DNA of 64,000 nt, from positions 1-64,000 of the forward strand of contig NZ_QOHF01000019.1 in assembly GCF_003319115.1 (NCBI RefSeq). Reading direction: 5' to 3'. Every line of letters begins with the position of its first letter. Position 1 is the stretch's first letter. This stretch comes from Geodermatophilus sp. TF02-6. Its GTDB lineage: Bacteria > Actinomycetota > Actinomycetes > Mycobacteriales > Geodermatophilaceae. The notes beneath the pieces were generated by a model. That model searched no databases and was not told where the DNA came from. It saw only the letters and a list, made by a program, of their open reading frames with translations. A program made the position numbers and the translations under genes. Below are positions 25,664 through 35,687 of this stretch, piece by piece.

Positions 25664-25735
25664 GGGCGATTGGCTCAGTGGTAGAGCGCTTCGTTCACAC
25701 CGAAGAGGTCACTGGTTCGAACCCAGTATCGCCCA
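25664..25735 (+). tRNA. tRNA-Val(CAC)
   Basis: 72-nt cloverleaf with acceptor GGGCGAT/ATCGCCC, discriminator A and anticodon CAC in GTTCACACC. CCA is not encoded. It shares its 3' half with the tRNA-Val(GAC) on the opposite strand 3 kb away. Confidence 0.95.
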
Positions 25736-25742
25736 CTCCCGC

Positions 25743-25782
25743 GAGAGGCCCGGTCCGCGACGGCGGCCGGGCCTCTCCTCGT
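25743..25782 (+). terminator. tRNA-Val(CAC) terminator
   Basis: GAGAGGCCCGG (25743-25753) pairs with CCGGGCCTCTC (25767-25777), followed by CTCGTT. Confidence 0.75.
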
Positions 25783-25813
25783 TCCGCGGCGGCGGCGCCG
25801 GCGGAGGGGGACC

Positions 25814-26275
25814 ATGGGGGAGATGTCCCCGCGCCGCACCCCCGCCGTTCCCGACCCGGTCCGCCCGCGGCAGCCGGGGCGCGCCGAACGCCTCGCCGTG
25901 GTCCTCGAGCGGGACGGCGCCACCTGCATCTGGTGCGGCCGCGAGCTGGGCGGCCTGGTCGCGCCCACCACCGAGCACGTCGTCCCCCGGGTCAAGGGCG
26001 GCCCCTCGTGGCTGGAGAACGAGGTGGCCGCCTGCCGCCGGTGCAACGCCGAGCGCGGGCACCGCGCGCCGGTGGACTGGCTGGAGGAGTGCGAGCGCCG
26101 CGGCTGGCGGCCCGACGCGGCCCGGCTCGCGCGGGCGCTGACCGACCTGCAGGCCGCCATCGACCGCGCGGGCGGCCAGCGTCGTGCGCGTCCCCACCTG
26201 GACGCCCAGCTGCGCCGGCTGCGCCGTCGGCTGCCGGGTGCGGCGGGCCCGGATCGTCGTACGGTCGCCTCGTGA
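25814..26275 (+). CDS. HNH endonuclease-domain protein
   Basis: Small HNH nuclease-like protein, 153 aa. The zinc-finger HNH fold is complete: CIWCGR (CxxC) at about 38-41, TEHVVPRVKGGPSWLENEV (catalytic His and Asn), then CRRCNAERGH (CxxC). GGAGGGGG precedes the ATG. The C-terminal 60 residues are Arg-rich and helical. No partner methylase is present; a stand-alone HNH protein next to a tRNA could be a nicking or housekeeping nuclease of unknown role. Confidence 0.82.
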   Translation: MGEMSPRRTPAVPDPVRPRQPGRAERLAVVLERDGATCIWCGRELGGLVAPTTEHVVPRVKGGPSWLENEVAACRRCNAERGHRAPVDWLEECERRGWRPDAARLARALTDLQAAIDRAGGQRRARPHLDAQLRRLRRRLPGAAGPDRRTVAS

Positions 26276-26877
26276 CCGACGTCGTGGGCAGGGTCGAGCA
26301 GGTGACGGTCTACCCGGTGAAGAGCCTGGCCGGCCGGACCGTCCGGGAGGCCGAGGTGGGGCCGGAGGGCCTGGTCGGCGACCGGGTGTGGACCGTCGTC
26401 GACGCGACGACGGGGGAGCGGGTGACGGTGAAGTCGACGCCCGCGATGGCCGAGGTGGTCGCCACGGGGGACGACGAGGCCGACACGATCACCCTCACCG
26501 AGGTGCTCGGTCGTCCGGTGCGGTTGGAGCGCTCCGGTGCCCCGCAGGTGGACGCCGCCGCGGTGCACCTGGTCAGCCGCGCGGCCGTGGCCCGGGCCGC
26601 TGCCGGCGACGTCCCCGAGGGCTGCTCGGCCGACGACCCCCGCGCGAACCTCCTGGTGGACCTGCCCGACGGCGCCGACGAGCGGGACTGGACCGGCCGC
26701 ACGCTGCGCGTCGGTGAGGTGGAGGTCGAGGTCACCCGCACACCCAAGCACTGCCTCGGCGTCTACGCCGAGGTGCGGCGGCCCGGCAGGGTGCGGGTGG
26801 GCGACCGCGTCGAGCTGGTCGCCTCCCGGGAGGCCGGTGCGGGGCAGGCGGCCGGACCCACCGTCGTCCCGGGGTGA
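26272..26877 (+). CDS. MOSC-domain protein (MOSC N-terminal beta-barrel type)
   Basis: Molybdenum-cofactor sulfurase C-terminal (MOSC) domain protein, 201 aa, of the YcbX/mARC-like class. Seen: VYPVKSLAGRTVREAEVGPEG with GDRVW at the N-terminus, DDPRANLLVD in the middle, and TRTPKHCLGVYAEV with the candidate sulfur-carrying Cys. Such proteins handle Moco-bound sulfur or reduce N-hydroxylated compounds. GTG overlaps the HNH stop, but TACGGT at 26260-26265 could also give an independent leaderless transcript. Confidence 0.85.
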   Translation: MTDVVGRVEQVTVYPVKSLAGRTVREAEVGPEGLVGDRVWTVVDATTGERVTVKSTPAMAEVVATGDDEADTITLTEVLGRPVRLERSGAPQVDAAAVHLVSRAAVARAAAGDVPEGCSADDPRANLLVDLPDGADERDWTGRTLRVGEVEVEVTRTPKHCLGVYAEVRRPGRVRVGDRVELVASREAGAGQAAGPTVVPG

Positions 26878-26933
26878 CCCGCGCCGCGCACTAGGCTCGC
26901 AGGAGCTGCGTCCGACGACCTCCAGGAGCTCCC

Positions 26934-29006
26934 GTGTCAGCCGCGCCCACCCTCGCCGCCGCCGCCCCGATCCGGGTGCCGGCCGGGACGACGGCCCAGG
27001 ACGCGCTCGAGGCGGCCGGGATCGGCATGAAGGGCCCCGACGGCGCGGTCGTCGTCCGCGACCTGGCCACCGGCGACCTCAGGGACCTGGCCTGGGTCCC
27101 CGAGACCGACGCCGAGGTCGAGCCCGTGCCGGCCGCCAGCCCGGAGGGGCGCGCGGTGATCCGGCACTCCACCGCGCACGTGCTGGCCCAGGCGGTGCAG
27201 GACCTCTTCCCGGGCACCCGGTTGGGCATCGGCCCGCCGATCGAGAACGGTTTCTACTACGACTTCGACCCCGAGCGGCCGTTCACCCCCGAGGACCTGC
27301 AGGCCCTCGAGAAGCGGATGCGGGAGATCGTGAAGGCCGGCCAGTACTTCTCCCGGCGCGAGATCTCCGACGCCGACGCGAAGGAGGAGCTGGCGCACGA
27401 GCCGTACAAGCTCGAGCTCGTCGACCTCAAGGGAGGCGGTGCTGATGACCCCGCCCTCCCCGCCGCCGAGGGGGCGTCGGTCGAGGTCGGCGGCGCGCAG
27501 CTGACCATGTACGACAACCGCGACGCCCGCACCGGCGAGCTGGTGTGGACCGACCTGTGCCGCGGCCCGCACGTGCCGCGCACCAGCAGCATCCCCGCGT
27601 TCTCCCTCACCCGGTCGGCGGCCGCCTACTGGCGGGGCAGCGAGCAGAACCCGCAGCTGCAGCGCATCTACGGCACCGCGTGGGAGAGCCGGGAGGCGCA
27701 CAAGGCCTACCTCGAGCAGCTGGCCGAGGCCGAGCGCCGTGACCACCGGCGGCTGGGGGCCGAGCTGGACCTGTTCAGCTTCCCCGACGAGATCGGCTCC
27801 GGCCTGCCCGTCTTCCACCCGAAGGGCGGGGTCGTCCGCCGGGAGATGGAGGACTACAGCCGGCAGCGGCACGAGGCGGCCGGCTACTCGTTCGTCGCCA
27901 CCCCGCACATCACCAAGGGGCAGCTGTTCCAGACCTCCGGGCACCTCGACTGGTACGCCGAGGGCATGTACCCGCCCATGCACCTCGACGAGGAGCGCGA
28001 CGCCGAGGGCAACGTCCGCCGGCAGGGGCAGGACTACTACCTCAAGCCGATGAACTGCCCCATGCACAACCTGGTGTACGCCTCGCGCGGGCGCTCCTAC
28101 CGGGAGCTGCCGCTGCGGCTGTTCGAGTTCGGCACCGTCTACCGCTACGAGAAGTCCGGCGTGGTCCACGGCCTGACCCGGGCCCGGGGGTTCACCCAGG
28201 ACGACGCGCACATCTACTGCACGCCCGACCAGATGCCCGGCGAGCTGCGCAGCCTGCTCGACTTCGTCCTCGGCCTGCTGGCCGACTACGGCCTGACCGA
28301 CTTCTACCTGGAGCTGTCCACCCGCGACCCGCAGAAGTCGGTCGGCAGCGAGGAGAGCTGGGAGGTGGCCACCGAGGCGCTCCGACAGGCGGCGCTGGAC
28401 TCCGGCCTGGAGCTCGTACCCGACCCCGGGGGCGCGGCGTTCTACGGCCCGAAGATCTCCGTCCAGGTGCGCGACGCGATCGGCCGGTCGTGGCAGATGT
28501 CGACCATCCAGGTCGACTTCAACCAGCCCGAGCGCTTCGGGCTGGAGTACACGGCGCCGGACGGCTCGCGGCAGCGGCCGGTGATGCTGCACCGCGCGCT
28601 GTTCGGGTCGATCGAGCGGTTCTTCGGCGTCCTCACCGAGCACTACGCCGGCGCCTTCCCGGCCTGGCTGGCGCCGGTGCAGGTCGTGGGCATCCCGGTC
28701 ACCGACGAGCAGGTGCCCTACCTGCGCGACGTCGCGCTGCAGCTGCGCGCCCGCGGCATCCGGGTGGAGATCGACGACTCCGACGACCGGATGCAGAAGA
28801 AGATCCGCACCGCCAGCAAGCAGAAGGTGCCGTTCGTGCTCATCGCCGGGGCCACGGACGCCGACGCCGGCGCGGTCTCCTTCCGCTTCCGCGACGGCAG
28901 CCAGCGCAACGGCGTGCCCGTGGACCAGGCGGTGGCCGCGATCGTGCAGTGGGTGGAGAGCCGGGCCAACACCGATCCGACGGCCGAGGCGCTGGTGGCC
29001 GGATGA
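26934..29006 (+). CDS. thrS: Threonyl-tRNA synthetase
   Basis: Class II aminoacyl-tRNA synthetase, 690 aa. TGS domain about 10-75; editing domain about 80-250, with [17 protein letters not shown] (HxxxH); catalytic core about 260-560, with the zinc-binding Cys in KPMNCPMHN, motif 2 [20 protein letters not shown] (split) and motif 3 [14 protein letters not shown]; anticodon domain from about 570. GTG start with AGGAG upstream, and a -10-like TAGGCT at 26892. First gene of thrS-HIT-pgsA-acyltransferase-pimA, the same order as in mycobacteria. Confidence 0.97.
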   Translation: MSAAPTLAAAAPIRVPAGTTAQDALEAAGIGMKGPDGAVVVRDLATGDLRDLAWVPETDAEVEPVPAASPEGRAVIRHSTAHVLAQAVQDLFPGTRLGIGPPIENGFYYDFDPERPFTPEDLQALEKRMREIVKAGQYFSRREISDADAKEELAHEPYKLELVDLKGGGADDPALPAAEGASVEVGGAQLTMYDNRDARTGELVWTDLCRGPHVPRTSSIPAFSLTRSAAAYWRGSEQNPQLQRIYGTAWESREAHKAYLEQLAEAERRDHRRLGAELDLFSFPDEIGSGLPVFHPKGGVVRREMEDYSRQRHEAAGYSFVATPHITKGQLFQTSGHLDWYAEGMYPPMHLDEERDAEGNVRRQGQDYYLKPMNCPMHNLVYASRGRSYRELPLRLFEFGTVYRYEKSGVVHGLTRARGFTQDDAHIYCTPDQMPGELRSLLDFVLGLLADYGLTDFYLELSTRDPQKSVGSEESWEVATEALRQAALDSGLELVPDPGGAAFYGPKISVQVRDAIGRSWQMSTIQVDFNQPERFGLEYTAPDGSRQRPVMLHRALFGSIERFFGVLTEHYAGAFPAWLAPVQVVGIPVTDEQVPYLRDVALQLRARGIRVEIDDSDDRMQKKIRTASKQKVPFVLIAGATDADAGAVSFRFRDGSQRNGVPVDQAVAAIVQWVESRANTDPTAEALVAG

Positions 29007-29608
29007 CCGGTGGCCGGACGAGCAGCAGGGCGGACGGGACCGAGGACCGGCAGGCCTTCCAGGTCGCCGTGTCCAGCGACGACGGCGGCCCGGCCACGGT
29101 CTTCGAGCACCTGTGGACGCCGTACCGGATGGCCTACATCCGCGGCGAGGGCAAGCCCACCGGCGCGCACGACTGCCCGTTCTGCCTCATCCCGCGGATG
29201 AGCGACGAGGAGGGGCTCGTCGTCGCCCGCGGCGAGCGCGTCTTCGCCGTCCTCAACCTGTACCCGTACAACGCCGGCCACCTCATGCTCGTCCCGTACC
29301 GGCACGTGCCCGACTACACCGACCTCACCGAGCAGGAGGTCGCCGAGCTCGGCGCCTTCACCCAGCGGGCGATGCGGGTGGTGCGCGCGGTGAGCGGGGC
29401 GCACGGGTTCAACATCGGGATGAACCAGGGCTCGGTCGCCGGCGCCGGCATCGCCGACCACCTGCACCAGCACGCCGTGCCGCGGTGGGGCGGCGACACC
29501 AACTTCATGCCGGTCATCGGCCTCACCCGGGTGCTGCCGCAGGTGCTCACCGAGACCCGTGCGCTGCTGGCCGAGCACTGGCCGGACGGCCGGCCCCGGG
29601 GGGACTGA
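29003..29608 (+). CDS. HIT-family nucleotide hydrolase/phosphorylase
   Basis: Histidine-triad protein, 201 aa. The catalytic triad is in [19 protein letters not shown] (HxHxH) near residue 155, and a CPFC zinc-type pair is near residue 56. Sequence and position match M. tuberculosis Rv2613c, an Ap4A phosphorylase, so it probably degrades diadenosine polyphosphates. The ATG overlaps the thrS stop and the stop overlaps pgsA (TGATG). Confidence 0.9.
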   Translation: MTGGRTSSRADGTEDRQAFQVAVSSDDGGPATVFEHLWTPYRMAYIRGEGKPTGAHDCPFCLIPRMSDEEGLVVARGERVFAVLNLYPYNAGHLMLVPYRHVPDYTDLTEQEVAELGAFTQRAMRVVRAVSGAHGFNIGMNQGSVAGAGIADHLHQHAVPRWGGDTNFMPVIGLTRVLPQVLTETRALLAEHWPDGRPRGD

Positions 29609-30336
29609 TGCTCGGCGTCAACGCCCGCGCCGCCGTCGCGCGGTTCTGGGCGCCCGTGGTGACCCAGCTGGTCCGGGCCGGGGTGACCGCGGACGTGGTC
29701 ACCGTGACCGGCACCCTCGGCGCGATCGCCGGGTCGGTCGGGCTGATCGCCACCGGTCACCTGTTCTGGGGCGCGTTCACCGTCACTCTCTGCGTGCTGC
29801 TCGACATGCTCGACGGCGCCCTGGCGCGGGCCCGCGGCGGCGGGTCGGTGTTCGGGGCCGTGCTGGACTCCACCGGCGACCGCGCGGCCGATGCGGCGAT
29901 CTTCGGCGCGCTCGTGTGGTGGTTCGGCGGAGCCGGCGACAACCGGCTGCTGGTGCTGCTGGCCCTGCTGTGCCTGGTCCTCGGCGTGCTCACCTCCTAC
30001 GTGAAGGCCCGCGCCGAGGGCTTGGGGCTGTCCTGCGACGTCGGCATCGTCGAGCGCACCGAGCGGCTCATCCTGGTGCTCACCGGGACCGGGTTCACCG
30101 GCCTGGGCATCCCGTACGCCCTGCACGTGGCGCTGTGGGTGTTGCTCGTGGGCAGCGCCGTCACCGTCTGGCAGCGCTTCGCCGCCGTCCACCGCCAGTC
30201 GCGCGGCCGGCCGCTGGCGACGACCTCCCCACCCACCCCGCCGACGACCTCCCCACCCGCCCGACCGACGACCCCCCCACCCACCCGACCGACGACCTCC
30301 CGGCCCACCCCGCCGTCGGAGGGGGCGGTGCCGTGA
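29608..30336 (+). CDS. pgsA: Phosphatidylinositol phosphate synthase (CDP-alcohol phosphatidyltransferase)
   Basis: Membrane enzyme joining CDP-diacylglycerol and inositol phosphate, first step toward PI and PIMs. 242 aa with about six membrane helices and the complete CDP-OH motif DMLDGALARARGGGSVFGA followed by VLDSTGD (DxxDGxxAR...GxxxDxxxD). The last 35 residues are a Pro/Thr-rich tail made by a 24-bp repeat. Naming follows its place between the HIT gene and the PIM acyltransferase, as in mycobacteria (Rv2612c). Confidence 0.92.
   Translation: MLGVNARAAVARFWAPVVTQLVRAGVTADVVTVTGTLGAIAGSVGLIATGHLFWGAFTVTLCVLLDMLDGALARARGGGSVFGAVLDSTGDRAADAAIFGALVWWFGGAGDNRLLVLLALLCLVLGVLTSYVKARAEGLGLSCDVGIVERTERLILVLTGTGFTGLGIPYALHVALWVLLVGSAVTVWQRFAAVHRQSRGRPLATTSPPTPPTTSPPARPTTPPPTRPTTSRPTPPSEGAVP
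30220..30315 (+). repeat. 24-bp in-frame tandem repeat (4 copies) in pgsA
   Basis: Four 24-bp units each beginning ACGACC encode an octapeptide series: TTSPPTPP, TTSPPARP, TTPPPTRP, TTSRPTPP. Copy number could vary between strains without changing the frame. Confidence 0.9.
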
Positions 30337-31376
30337 CCGACGCGCCCCGGACGGGGGCCGGGCAGCCGGTCCCGTCCGCGCCCACGCTGCGGCTGGTCCC
30401 GGCGCGGCGCGGGCTGCACGCCCGGGCCACGGCCCGGCTCACCGACCTCGGCTTCGCCGCCGGGTGGGGCGCGGTGCGGCTGCTGCCCGAGCCGGTGGCC
30501 CGCGGCGCCTTCGACGCCGCCGGCCGGGAGGCGGCCCGGCGCGGTGGGCGCGGCGTCCGGCAGCTGCGCGCCAACCTGCGGGTCGTCACCGGCGGGCGGC
30601 TGCCCGACGCCGAGCTCGACGCGCTCACCGCGCGCGCGGTGCGCTCCTACGCGCGCTACTGGCAGGAGGCCTTCCGGCTGCCGCGGCTCGGCACCGCGCG
30701 CATCCTCGCCGGCACCGTCGTGCCCGGCATCGAGCACCTGGACCGGGCGCGGGCCGCCGGGCGCGGCGTCGTCCTGGCCCTCCCGCACAGCGGCAACTGG
30801 GACGCTGCCGGCGTGTGGTTCGTCGACTGGCTGGGCGGGCCGTTCCTGACCGTCGCCGAGCGCCTGCGCCCCGAGTCGCTGTACCGGCGCTTCCTCGACT
30901 ACCGCGAGTCGCTGGGCATGCGGGTGGTCCCGCTGACCGGCGGGCCGCGATCGAGCTCGGCCGTCCTGCGCGAGTGGCTGGACGGCGGCGGCTCGGCCTG
31001 CCTGCTGGTCGACCGCGACCTGGGCGCCGACGGCGTCCCGGTCGAGTTCTTCGGCCGGCCGGCGACGATGCCCGGCGGCCCGGCGCTGCTGGCCGCGCAG
31101 ACCGGTGCCTCGCTGCACCCGGTGGTCTGCCGGTTCACCGACCGCGGGTGGCGGCTCGACGTCGGCGCCGAGGTGCCGGTCGACGGGCCCGGCCGCCTGC
31201 GCGAGCGCGTCACGGCGGGGATGCAGGGGGTCGCCGACTTCTTCACCGACGTCATCGCGCAGCGCCCCGAGGACTGGCACGTGCCGGGCCGGGTCTGGGC
31301 CGACGTCCCGCCCGACCCGGCGCGCGGCCCGGCTCCGTCGGGCCCGTCGAACCGGACCGGGTCGGAGCGCCCCTGA
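30333..31376 (+). CDS. LpxL/HtrB-type lipid acyltransferase (PIM acyltransferase PatA-like)
   Basis: Membrane-bound acyl-CoA-dependent acyltransferase, 347 aa, LPLAT superfamily. The catalytic HxxxxD/E motif is PHSGNWDAAGVW (about residue 153), followed by CLLVDRDLGADGVPVEFFG and the typical PALLAAQTGASLHPV. In mycobacteria the homologue between pgsA and pimA (Rv2611c, PatA) acylates the mannose of PIM1. GTG overlaps the pgsA stop, and the next gene overlaps by TGATG. Confidence 0.9.
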   Translation: MTDAPRTGAGQPVPSAPTLRLVPARRGLHARATARLTDLGFAAGWGAVRLLPEPVARGAFDAAGREAARRGGRGVRQLRANLRVVTGGRLPDAELDALTARAVRSYARYWQEAFRLPRLGTARILAGTVVPGIEHLDRARAAGRGVVLALPHSGNWDAAGVWFVDWLGGPFLTVAERLRPESLYRRFLDYRESLGMRVVPLTGGPRSSSAVLREWLDGGGSACLLVDRDLGADGVPVEFFGRPATMPGGPALLAAQTGASLHPVVCRFTDRGWRLDVGAEVPVDGPGRLRERVTAGMQGVADFFTDVIAQRPEDWHVPGRVWADVPPDPARGPAPSGPSNRTGSERP

Positions 31377-32608
31377 TGCGGATCGGGCTGGTCTGCCCCT
31401 ACCAGTGGGACGTCCCCGGCGGCGTCCAGTACCACGTGCGCGACCTCGCCGAGACGCTGCGCGCGACGGGCCACCACGTGGAGGTGCTCACCCCGGCCGA
31501 GCGCGAGGAGTCGCTGCCCGCCGAGCACGTCACCTGGGCCGGGCGCACCGTGCCGATCCCGTACAACGGCTCGATGGCCAGCGTGCAGTTCGGGCCGGTC
31601 TCGGCGGCGCGGGTGCGCCGCTGGCTGCGCGAGGGGCACTTCGACGTCGTCCACGTGCACGACCCGGCGCCGCCGTCGATCGGCCTGCTGGTCTGCATGA
31701 TCGCCACCGGGCCGATCGTGGCCACCTTCCACGCGGCGACCACCCGGTCGAAGTGGCTGGCCGCCTGGGGGCCGGTGATCCGCCCGTGGCTGGAGAAGAT
31801 CACCGGCCGGATCGCCGTCTCCGACTTCGCCCGCCGGGTCCAGGTGGAGCACCTGGGCGGCGACGCGGTGATCATCCCCAACGGGGTGCACGTCGCCGCG
31901 TTCGCCGAGGGCCCGACCCTGCCCGGTCGCACCCGCGGCGTCGACGGGCCGACCATCGGCTTCCTCGGCCGCTACGAGGAGCCGCGCAAGGGCCTGCCGG
32001 TGCTGCTGGAGGCGATGCGTGCCGTGGTGCGGCGGCACCCGGGCGCGCAGCTGCTCATCGCCGGCCGCGGGGACCCCGACGCCGTGCACGGCCTGCTGGA
32101 CGACGACCTGCGGCCGCACGTGTCGCTGCTCGGCGAGCTCTCCGAGGAGGACAAGGCCGCCTTCCTGCGGTCGGTGGACGTCTACTGCGCGCCCAACCTG
32201 CTGGGGGAGTCCTTCGGCATCGTCCTCATCGAGGCGATGGCCGCCGGCGCGCCGATCGTCGCCAGCGACCTCGACGCCTTCGCCACGGTCCTGGAGGACG
32301 GCGCCGCGGGCGTGCTGGTGCGCCGCGGCGACGCCCGCGAGCTGGCCCGCGCGCTGGGCGACCTGCTCGCCGACCCGCAGCGGCGGGCCCGGCTCTCGGC
32401 CACCGGCACCCGGGTGGCCGCGGCCTACGACTGGTCGGTGGTCGCCCGCCGCGTCCTCGACGTGTACGAGACCGTCGCCCTCCTCGGTAGCGGCGAGGTC
32501 ACCGCGCAGGACGACGACCCGGGGCTCGCCGCGGTCCCCGGCGTGTCGGGCGGTGAGCCCGACGGCGCCCCGCTGCGGACGGTCCTGCGCCGGTGGGTAC
32601 AGCGATAG
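31376..32608 (+). CDS. pimA: Phosphatidyl-myo-inositol mannosyltransferase
   Basis: GT4 glycosyltransferase adding the first mannose to phosphatidylinositol, 410 aa. It has the N-terminal [18 protein letters not shown], the acceptor-side [33 protein letters not shown], and the GDP-mannose-binding [18 protein letters not shown] (EX7E motif). It acts at the inner face of the membrane. The context (pgsA, acyltransferase) supports pimA over other GT4 enzymes. Confidence 0.93.
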   Translation: MRIGLVCPYQWDVPGGVQYHVRDLAETLRATGHHVEVLTPAEREESLPAEHVTWAGRTVPIPYNGSMASVQFGPVSAARVRRWLREGHFDVVHVHDPAPPSIGLLVCMIATGPIVATFHAATTRSKWLAAWGPVIRPWLEKITGRIAVSDFARRVQVEHLGGDAVIIPNGVHVAAFAEGPTLPGRTRGVDGPTIGFLGRYEEPRKGLPVLLEAMRAVVRRHPGAQLLIAGRGDPDAVHGLLDDDLRPHVSLLGELSEEDKAAFLRSVDVYCAPNLLGESFGIVLIEAMAAGAPIVASDLDAFATVLEDGAAGVLVRRGDARELARALGDLLADPQRRARLSATGTRVAAAYDWSVVARRVLDVYETVALLGSGEVTAQDDDPGLAAVPGVSGGEPDGAPLRTVLRRWVQR

Positions 32609-32619
32609 CCTGACCCGCC

Positions 32620-33168
32620 GTGACTCCCGACGTCTGGCTGCTCGCCGTCGCCGTCGTCGCTCTGCTCCTGGTCGTCTGGTCGGCCTGGACGCTGACCCGG
32701 CTGGGCCGGCTGGAGGCACGCGTCGACCGGGCGTGGACCGTCCTGGACACCCAGCTGCAGCGCCGTGCGGCCCTGGCCGCCGAGCTCTCCCGCGACCACA
32801 CCGACGCCGTGGGGGAGGAGCGGGCCGCCCGGCTGGCGGCCACCGCGCGGGAAGCCCGTACCCCGCTCGCCGGCGACCGCGAGCTGGCCGAGAACGCGCT
32901 GGGCCGCGAGCTGCGCGAGCTGCCGCACGGGCTGCCCGGGGCGCCGGCCGCGCTGCGTGCCGACCTGGAGGGTACGGCGACCCGGATCGGCCTGGCCCGG
33001 CGGTTCTACAACGACGCCGTCCGGGACACCCACCTGCTGCGCACCCGGCGGCTGCCGAGCCTGCTGCGGCTGCACGCCTCCCGGCCGCTGCCCCGCTTCT
33101 TCGACATCGAGGACGGCCTGCGCGAGGTCACCAGCAGCGCCGCCGGTGGCGGACGCGCCCGCCCGTAG
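32620..33168 (+). CDS. LemA-like membrane protein
   Basis: Single-pass membrane protein, 182 aa: N-terminal helix (residues 5-26) and then a long helical region resembling LemA ([20 protein letters not shown], and [20 protein letters not shown] with a final FFDIED). LemA proteins have no settled function. GTG start; TAGCCT at 32606-32611 inside the end of pimA gives leaderless spacing (8 nt). Similar proteins follow pimA in other actinobacteria. Confidence 0.72.
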   Translation: MTPDVWLLAVAVVALLLVVWSAWTLTRLGRLEARVDRAWTVLDTQLQRRAALAAELSRDHTDAVGEERAARLAATAREARTPLAGDRELAENALGRELRELPHGLPGAPAALRADLEGTATRIGLARRFYNDAVRDTHLLRTRRLPSLLRLHASRPLPRFFDIEDGLREVTSSAAGGGRARP

Positions 33169-33204
33169 CACGGTGCCGCCCCTCCCCGTCGACCCCCGAG
33201 GACG

Positions 33205-34323
33205 ATGACCGGCGAGGCGACGCCGTCGCCCCGTCCCGAGCCCACCCGGGCCGGTGGACGGCCCGGCGCCCCGCGGCGGGTGGCCGGGGTCGACGCCGCC
33301 CGCGGCCTGGCCGTGCTCGGCATGTTCGCCGCCCACCTGGGCGACCCCGGGCACCTCGACTGGTCGCCGTCCACCTGGGCCGCGGTCGTGGACGGGCGCT
33401 CGTCGGTCCTGTTCGCCACGCTGGCCGGCGTCTCCGTCGCGCTGCTGTCGGGCGGCTCGCGGCCGGTGGCCGGGCGCGAGCTGGCCCGGGCCCGCACCCG
33501 GATCCTCGTCCGGGCAGCCTGGGTGTTCGCGATCGGCGGGGTGCTGGAACTGCTGGACACCTCGGTCGCCGTCATCCTCGGCGTCTACGCCGTCCTGTTC
33601 GTCCTCGCCCTGCCGTTCCTGCGCTGGCCGCCGCGGCGCCTGCTGCTCGCGGCCGGCGTCGTCGCCCTGGCCGGGCCGCCGCTCACCCTCGCGGTGGCGC
33701 GGTACGCCACTGCTCGCGACGAGGAGGGCGACCCGTTCACCTGGCTGCTCGCCACCGGGTACTACCCGGCATTGGTCTGGCTGGCGTTCGTGCTGGTGGG
33801 GCTGGCGGTGGGCCGGCTCGACCTGCGCGCCGGCCGGGTTCGCGCGGGCCTGGTCGCCGGCGGGGCGCTGGCCGCGGTGCTCGGCTACGGCGGCGGGTGG
33901 CTGAGCGCCCGGCTGGCCGGGCCGGGACGCCGGTTCGGGGGGATGGAGACGGGCTTCGCCAGCCCCGGCACGTGGGACCCGGCCTGGTTCGCCGGCGCCG
34001 AGCCGCACAGCGGTACGCCGTTCGAGGTGGTCGGCTCGACGGGCGTGGCGGTCGCGGTCGTCGGCGGGTGCCTGGTCCTCGCCGACCGGCTGCCGCGGCT
34101 GACGTACCCGCTGGCGTCGGTGGGCGCGATGGCCCTGACGGTCTACACCGTGCAGATCGCAGCCATCGCGGTGCTGGACGCCGACCCGACCGCGGGCTGG
34201 GGGACGTGGGCGCGGTTCGCCGTCACCGCGCTGGTGCTCGCCCCGGCCTGGCGGCTGCAGATCGGGCAGGGGCCGCTGGAGCGGTTGCTGACCTGGAGCT
34301 CGCGGCGGACGGCGGGGCCGTAG
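33205..34323 (+). CDS. DUF418 / heparan-acetyltransferase-like membrane protein
   Basis: Polytopic membrane protein, 372 aa, about ten hydrophobic segments. N-terminal [20 protein letters not shown] with HLGD and [19 protein letters not shown] is the HGSNAT/DUF1624-type acyltransferase signature; the C-terminal [20 protein letters not shown] resembles DUF418. The substrate is unknown. The ATG has GAGGA before it. It sits where pdxS would be in mycobacteria, between pimA and the pdxT remnant. Confidence 0.82.
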   Translation: MTGEATPSPRPEPTRAGGRPGAPRRVAGVDAARGLAVLGMFAAHLGDPGHLDWSPSTWAAVVDGRSSVLFATLAGVSVALLSGGSRPVAGRELARARTRILVRAAWVFAIGGVLELLDTSVAVILGVYAVLFVLALPFLRWPPRRLLLAAGVVALAGPPLTLAVARYATARDEEGDPFTWLLATGYYPALVWLAFVLVGLAVGRLDLRAGRVRAGLVAGGALAAVLGYGGGWLSARLAGPGRRFGGMETGFASPGTWDPAWFAGAEPHSGTPFEVVGSTGVAVAVVGGCLVLADRLPRLTYPLASVGAMALTVYTVQIAAIAVLDADPTAGWGTWARFAVTALVLAPAWRLQIGQGPLERLLTWSSRRTAGP

Positions 34324-34392
34324 CCAGCCTGCCCGTGCCGCGAGACCCCGTCATCGGCCTGCTGGAGCCCCTGCGCGTGGCCGTCGGCGGAC

Positions 34393-34562
34393 GCGCCGAC
34401 GGTAGGATCGTCGCCGTCCGCCAGAGGGACCTGGTGGCCACCAGCTTCCACCCCGAGCTGACCGGGGACCGCCGGGTGCACGCGCTGTTCGTCGACATCG
34501 TCCGCCGCCACCTGGCCGAGAGGGCCGGCGCTGCCGCCGGCGACGAGAGGGGTACACCGTGA
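34393..34562 (+). pseudogene. pdxT: C-terminal remnant of pdxT (PLP synthase glutaminase)
   Basis: The frame ending at 34562 encodes [20 protein letters not shown] followed by [17 protein letters not shown], the conserved end of PdxT including the catalytic His-Pro-Glu (FHPEL). The catalytic Cys region, N-terminal GxxG strands and the partner gene pdxS are missing, and only about 55 residues remain. Its stop overlaps the yebC GTG as GTGA, preserving the ancestral pdxT-yebC junction. The 70 bp before it are unrecognised. Confidence 0.8.
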
Positions 34563-35311
34563 GCGGCCACTCCAAGTGGGCGACGACGAAGCACAAGAAG
34601 GCCGCGGTCGACGCCAAGCGCGGCAAGCTGTTCGCCAAGCTGATCAAGAACGTGGAGGTCGCCGCGCGCGTCGGCGGCGGGGACCCGGCGGGCAACCCCA
34701 CGCTCTACGACGCCATCCAGAAGGCCAAGAAGTCCTCGGTCCCGAACGACAACATCGACCGGGCGGTCAAGCGCGGCGCGGGCCTGGAGGCCGGCGCCGC
34801 CGACTACCAGACCATCATGTACGAGGGCTACGCCGCCGGCGGGGTGGCCGTGCTCGTCGAGTGCCTCACCGACAACCGCAACCGGGCCGCCTCCGAGGTC
34901 CGCACCGCGATGACCCGCAACGGCGGCTCGATGGCCGACCCGGGCTCGGTCTCCTACCTGTTCTCCCGCAAGGGCGTCGTCGTCGTCCCCCGGGGCGCCG
35001 GTGTGGACGAGGACACCGTGCTGATGGCCGTCCTCGACGCGGGCGCCGAGGAGGTCCGCGACCAGGGGGACTCCTTCGAGGTCATCTCCGAGCCGGGGGA
35101 CCTCGTCGCCGTCCGCACCGCGCTGCAGGACGCCGGCATCGACTACGACTCGGCCGAGGCGGGGTTCGTGCCCAGCGTGACCGTCGAGCTCGACGAGGAG
35201 CCGGCCGCCAGGGTCTTCCGGCTCATCGACGCCCTCGAGGACTGCGACGACGTGCAGAACGTGTACGCCAACTACGACGTCTCCGACGAGGTGCTCGAGA
35301 AGGTCGGCTGA
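34559..35311 (+). CDS. yebC: YebC/PmpR-family transcriptional regulator or translation factor
   Basis: Conserved three-domain YebC protein, 250 aa: starts [20 protein letters not shown], then the acidic middle domain with [20 protein letters not shown] and [11 protein letters not shown]. Family members bind DNA near promoters (PmpR) or, in more recent work, help ribosomes pass proline-rich stretches. GAGAGGGG precedes the GTG. Upstream of ruvCAB, as in most actinobacteria. Confidence 0.95.
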   Translation: MSGHSKWATTKHKKAAVDAKRGKLFAKLIKNVEVAARVGGGDPAGNPTLYDAIQKAKKSSVPNDNIDRAVKRGAGLEAGAADYQTIMYEGYAAGGVAVLVECLTDNRNRAASEVRTAMTRNGGSMADPGSVSYLFSRKGVVVVPRGAGVDEDTVLMAVLDAGAEEVRDQGDSFEVISEPGDLVAVRTALQDAGIDYDSAEAGFVPSVTVELDEEPAARVFRLIDALEDCDDVQNVYANYDVSDEVLEKVG

Positions 35312-35687
35312 CTCCGGCCTCCTAGCCAGGCGAGGAGCCCGGCCCGTCGCGGCGGCAGCGCTCTCCTCCGCGACCGCCGCTCGCACCACGTGTCCACCAC
35401 GTGTCCACCACGGCTCCCGGGTGGAGCAGCAGCCCGACGGGCGCTGGCGCTCCTGGCGGGCCGACGGCACCGAGATCGTGATCGGAGGACCACCTCCGCC
35501 CGCCCGCCGCGTGCGGCCGCTGTACGCCCGGGGTCCTCAGTCGCCGCGGCCTCGCCGTCTCCGGCGCCATCCCGTCGGGAGGCGGAGACCCGTGCCGGCG
35601 ACCGACCGCGTGTTGCGTTCCCGGAGGTCGGTGGCGGCGGCTAGCGTGGGGTCGAACACGCGTTCGGCCACGACGGGAGGTGCCTCC
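35312..35687. other. Intergenic region yebC-ruvC (376 bp)
   Basis: No convincing gene. It contains a short direct repeat (ACCACGTGTCC at about 35387 and 35398) and TAGCGT at 35642-35647 as a possible -10 for ruvC. A GTG at 35421 opens a frame into ruvC beginning [19 protein letters not shown], which looks protein-like for about 25 residues and then becomes Arg/Pro-rich. It has no Shine-Dalgarno, so I leave it uncalled. Confidence 0.5.

Noticed and set aside
30220-30315. 24-bp repeats in pgsA considered as CRISPR or minisatellite outside genes
   Set aside because: In frame inside pgsA, no spacers; it codes a Pro/Thr tail.
32019-34562. 847-aa plus-strand frame from pimA to yebC
   Set aside because: Only the last about 55 residues (PdxT tail) show homology; the rest shadows pimA, LemA-like and DUF418 genes.
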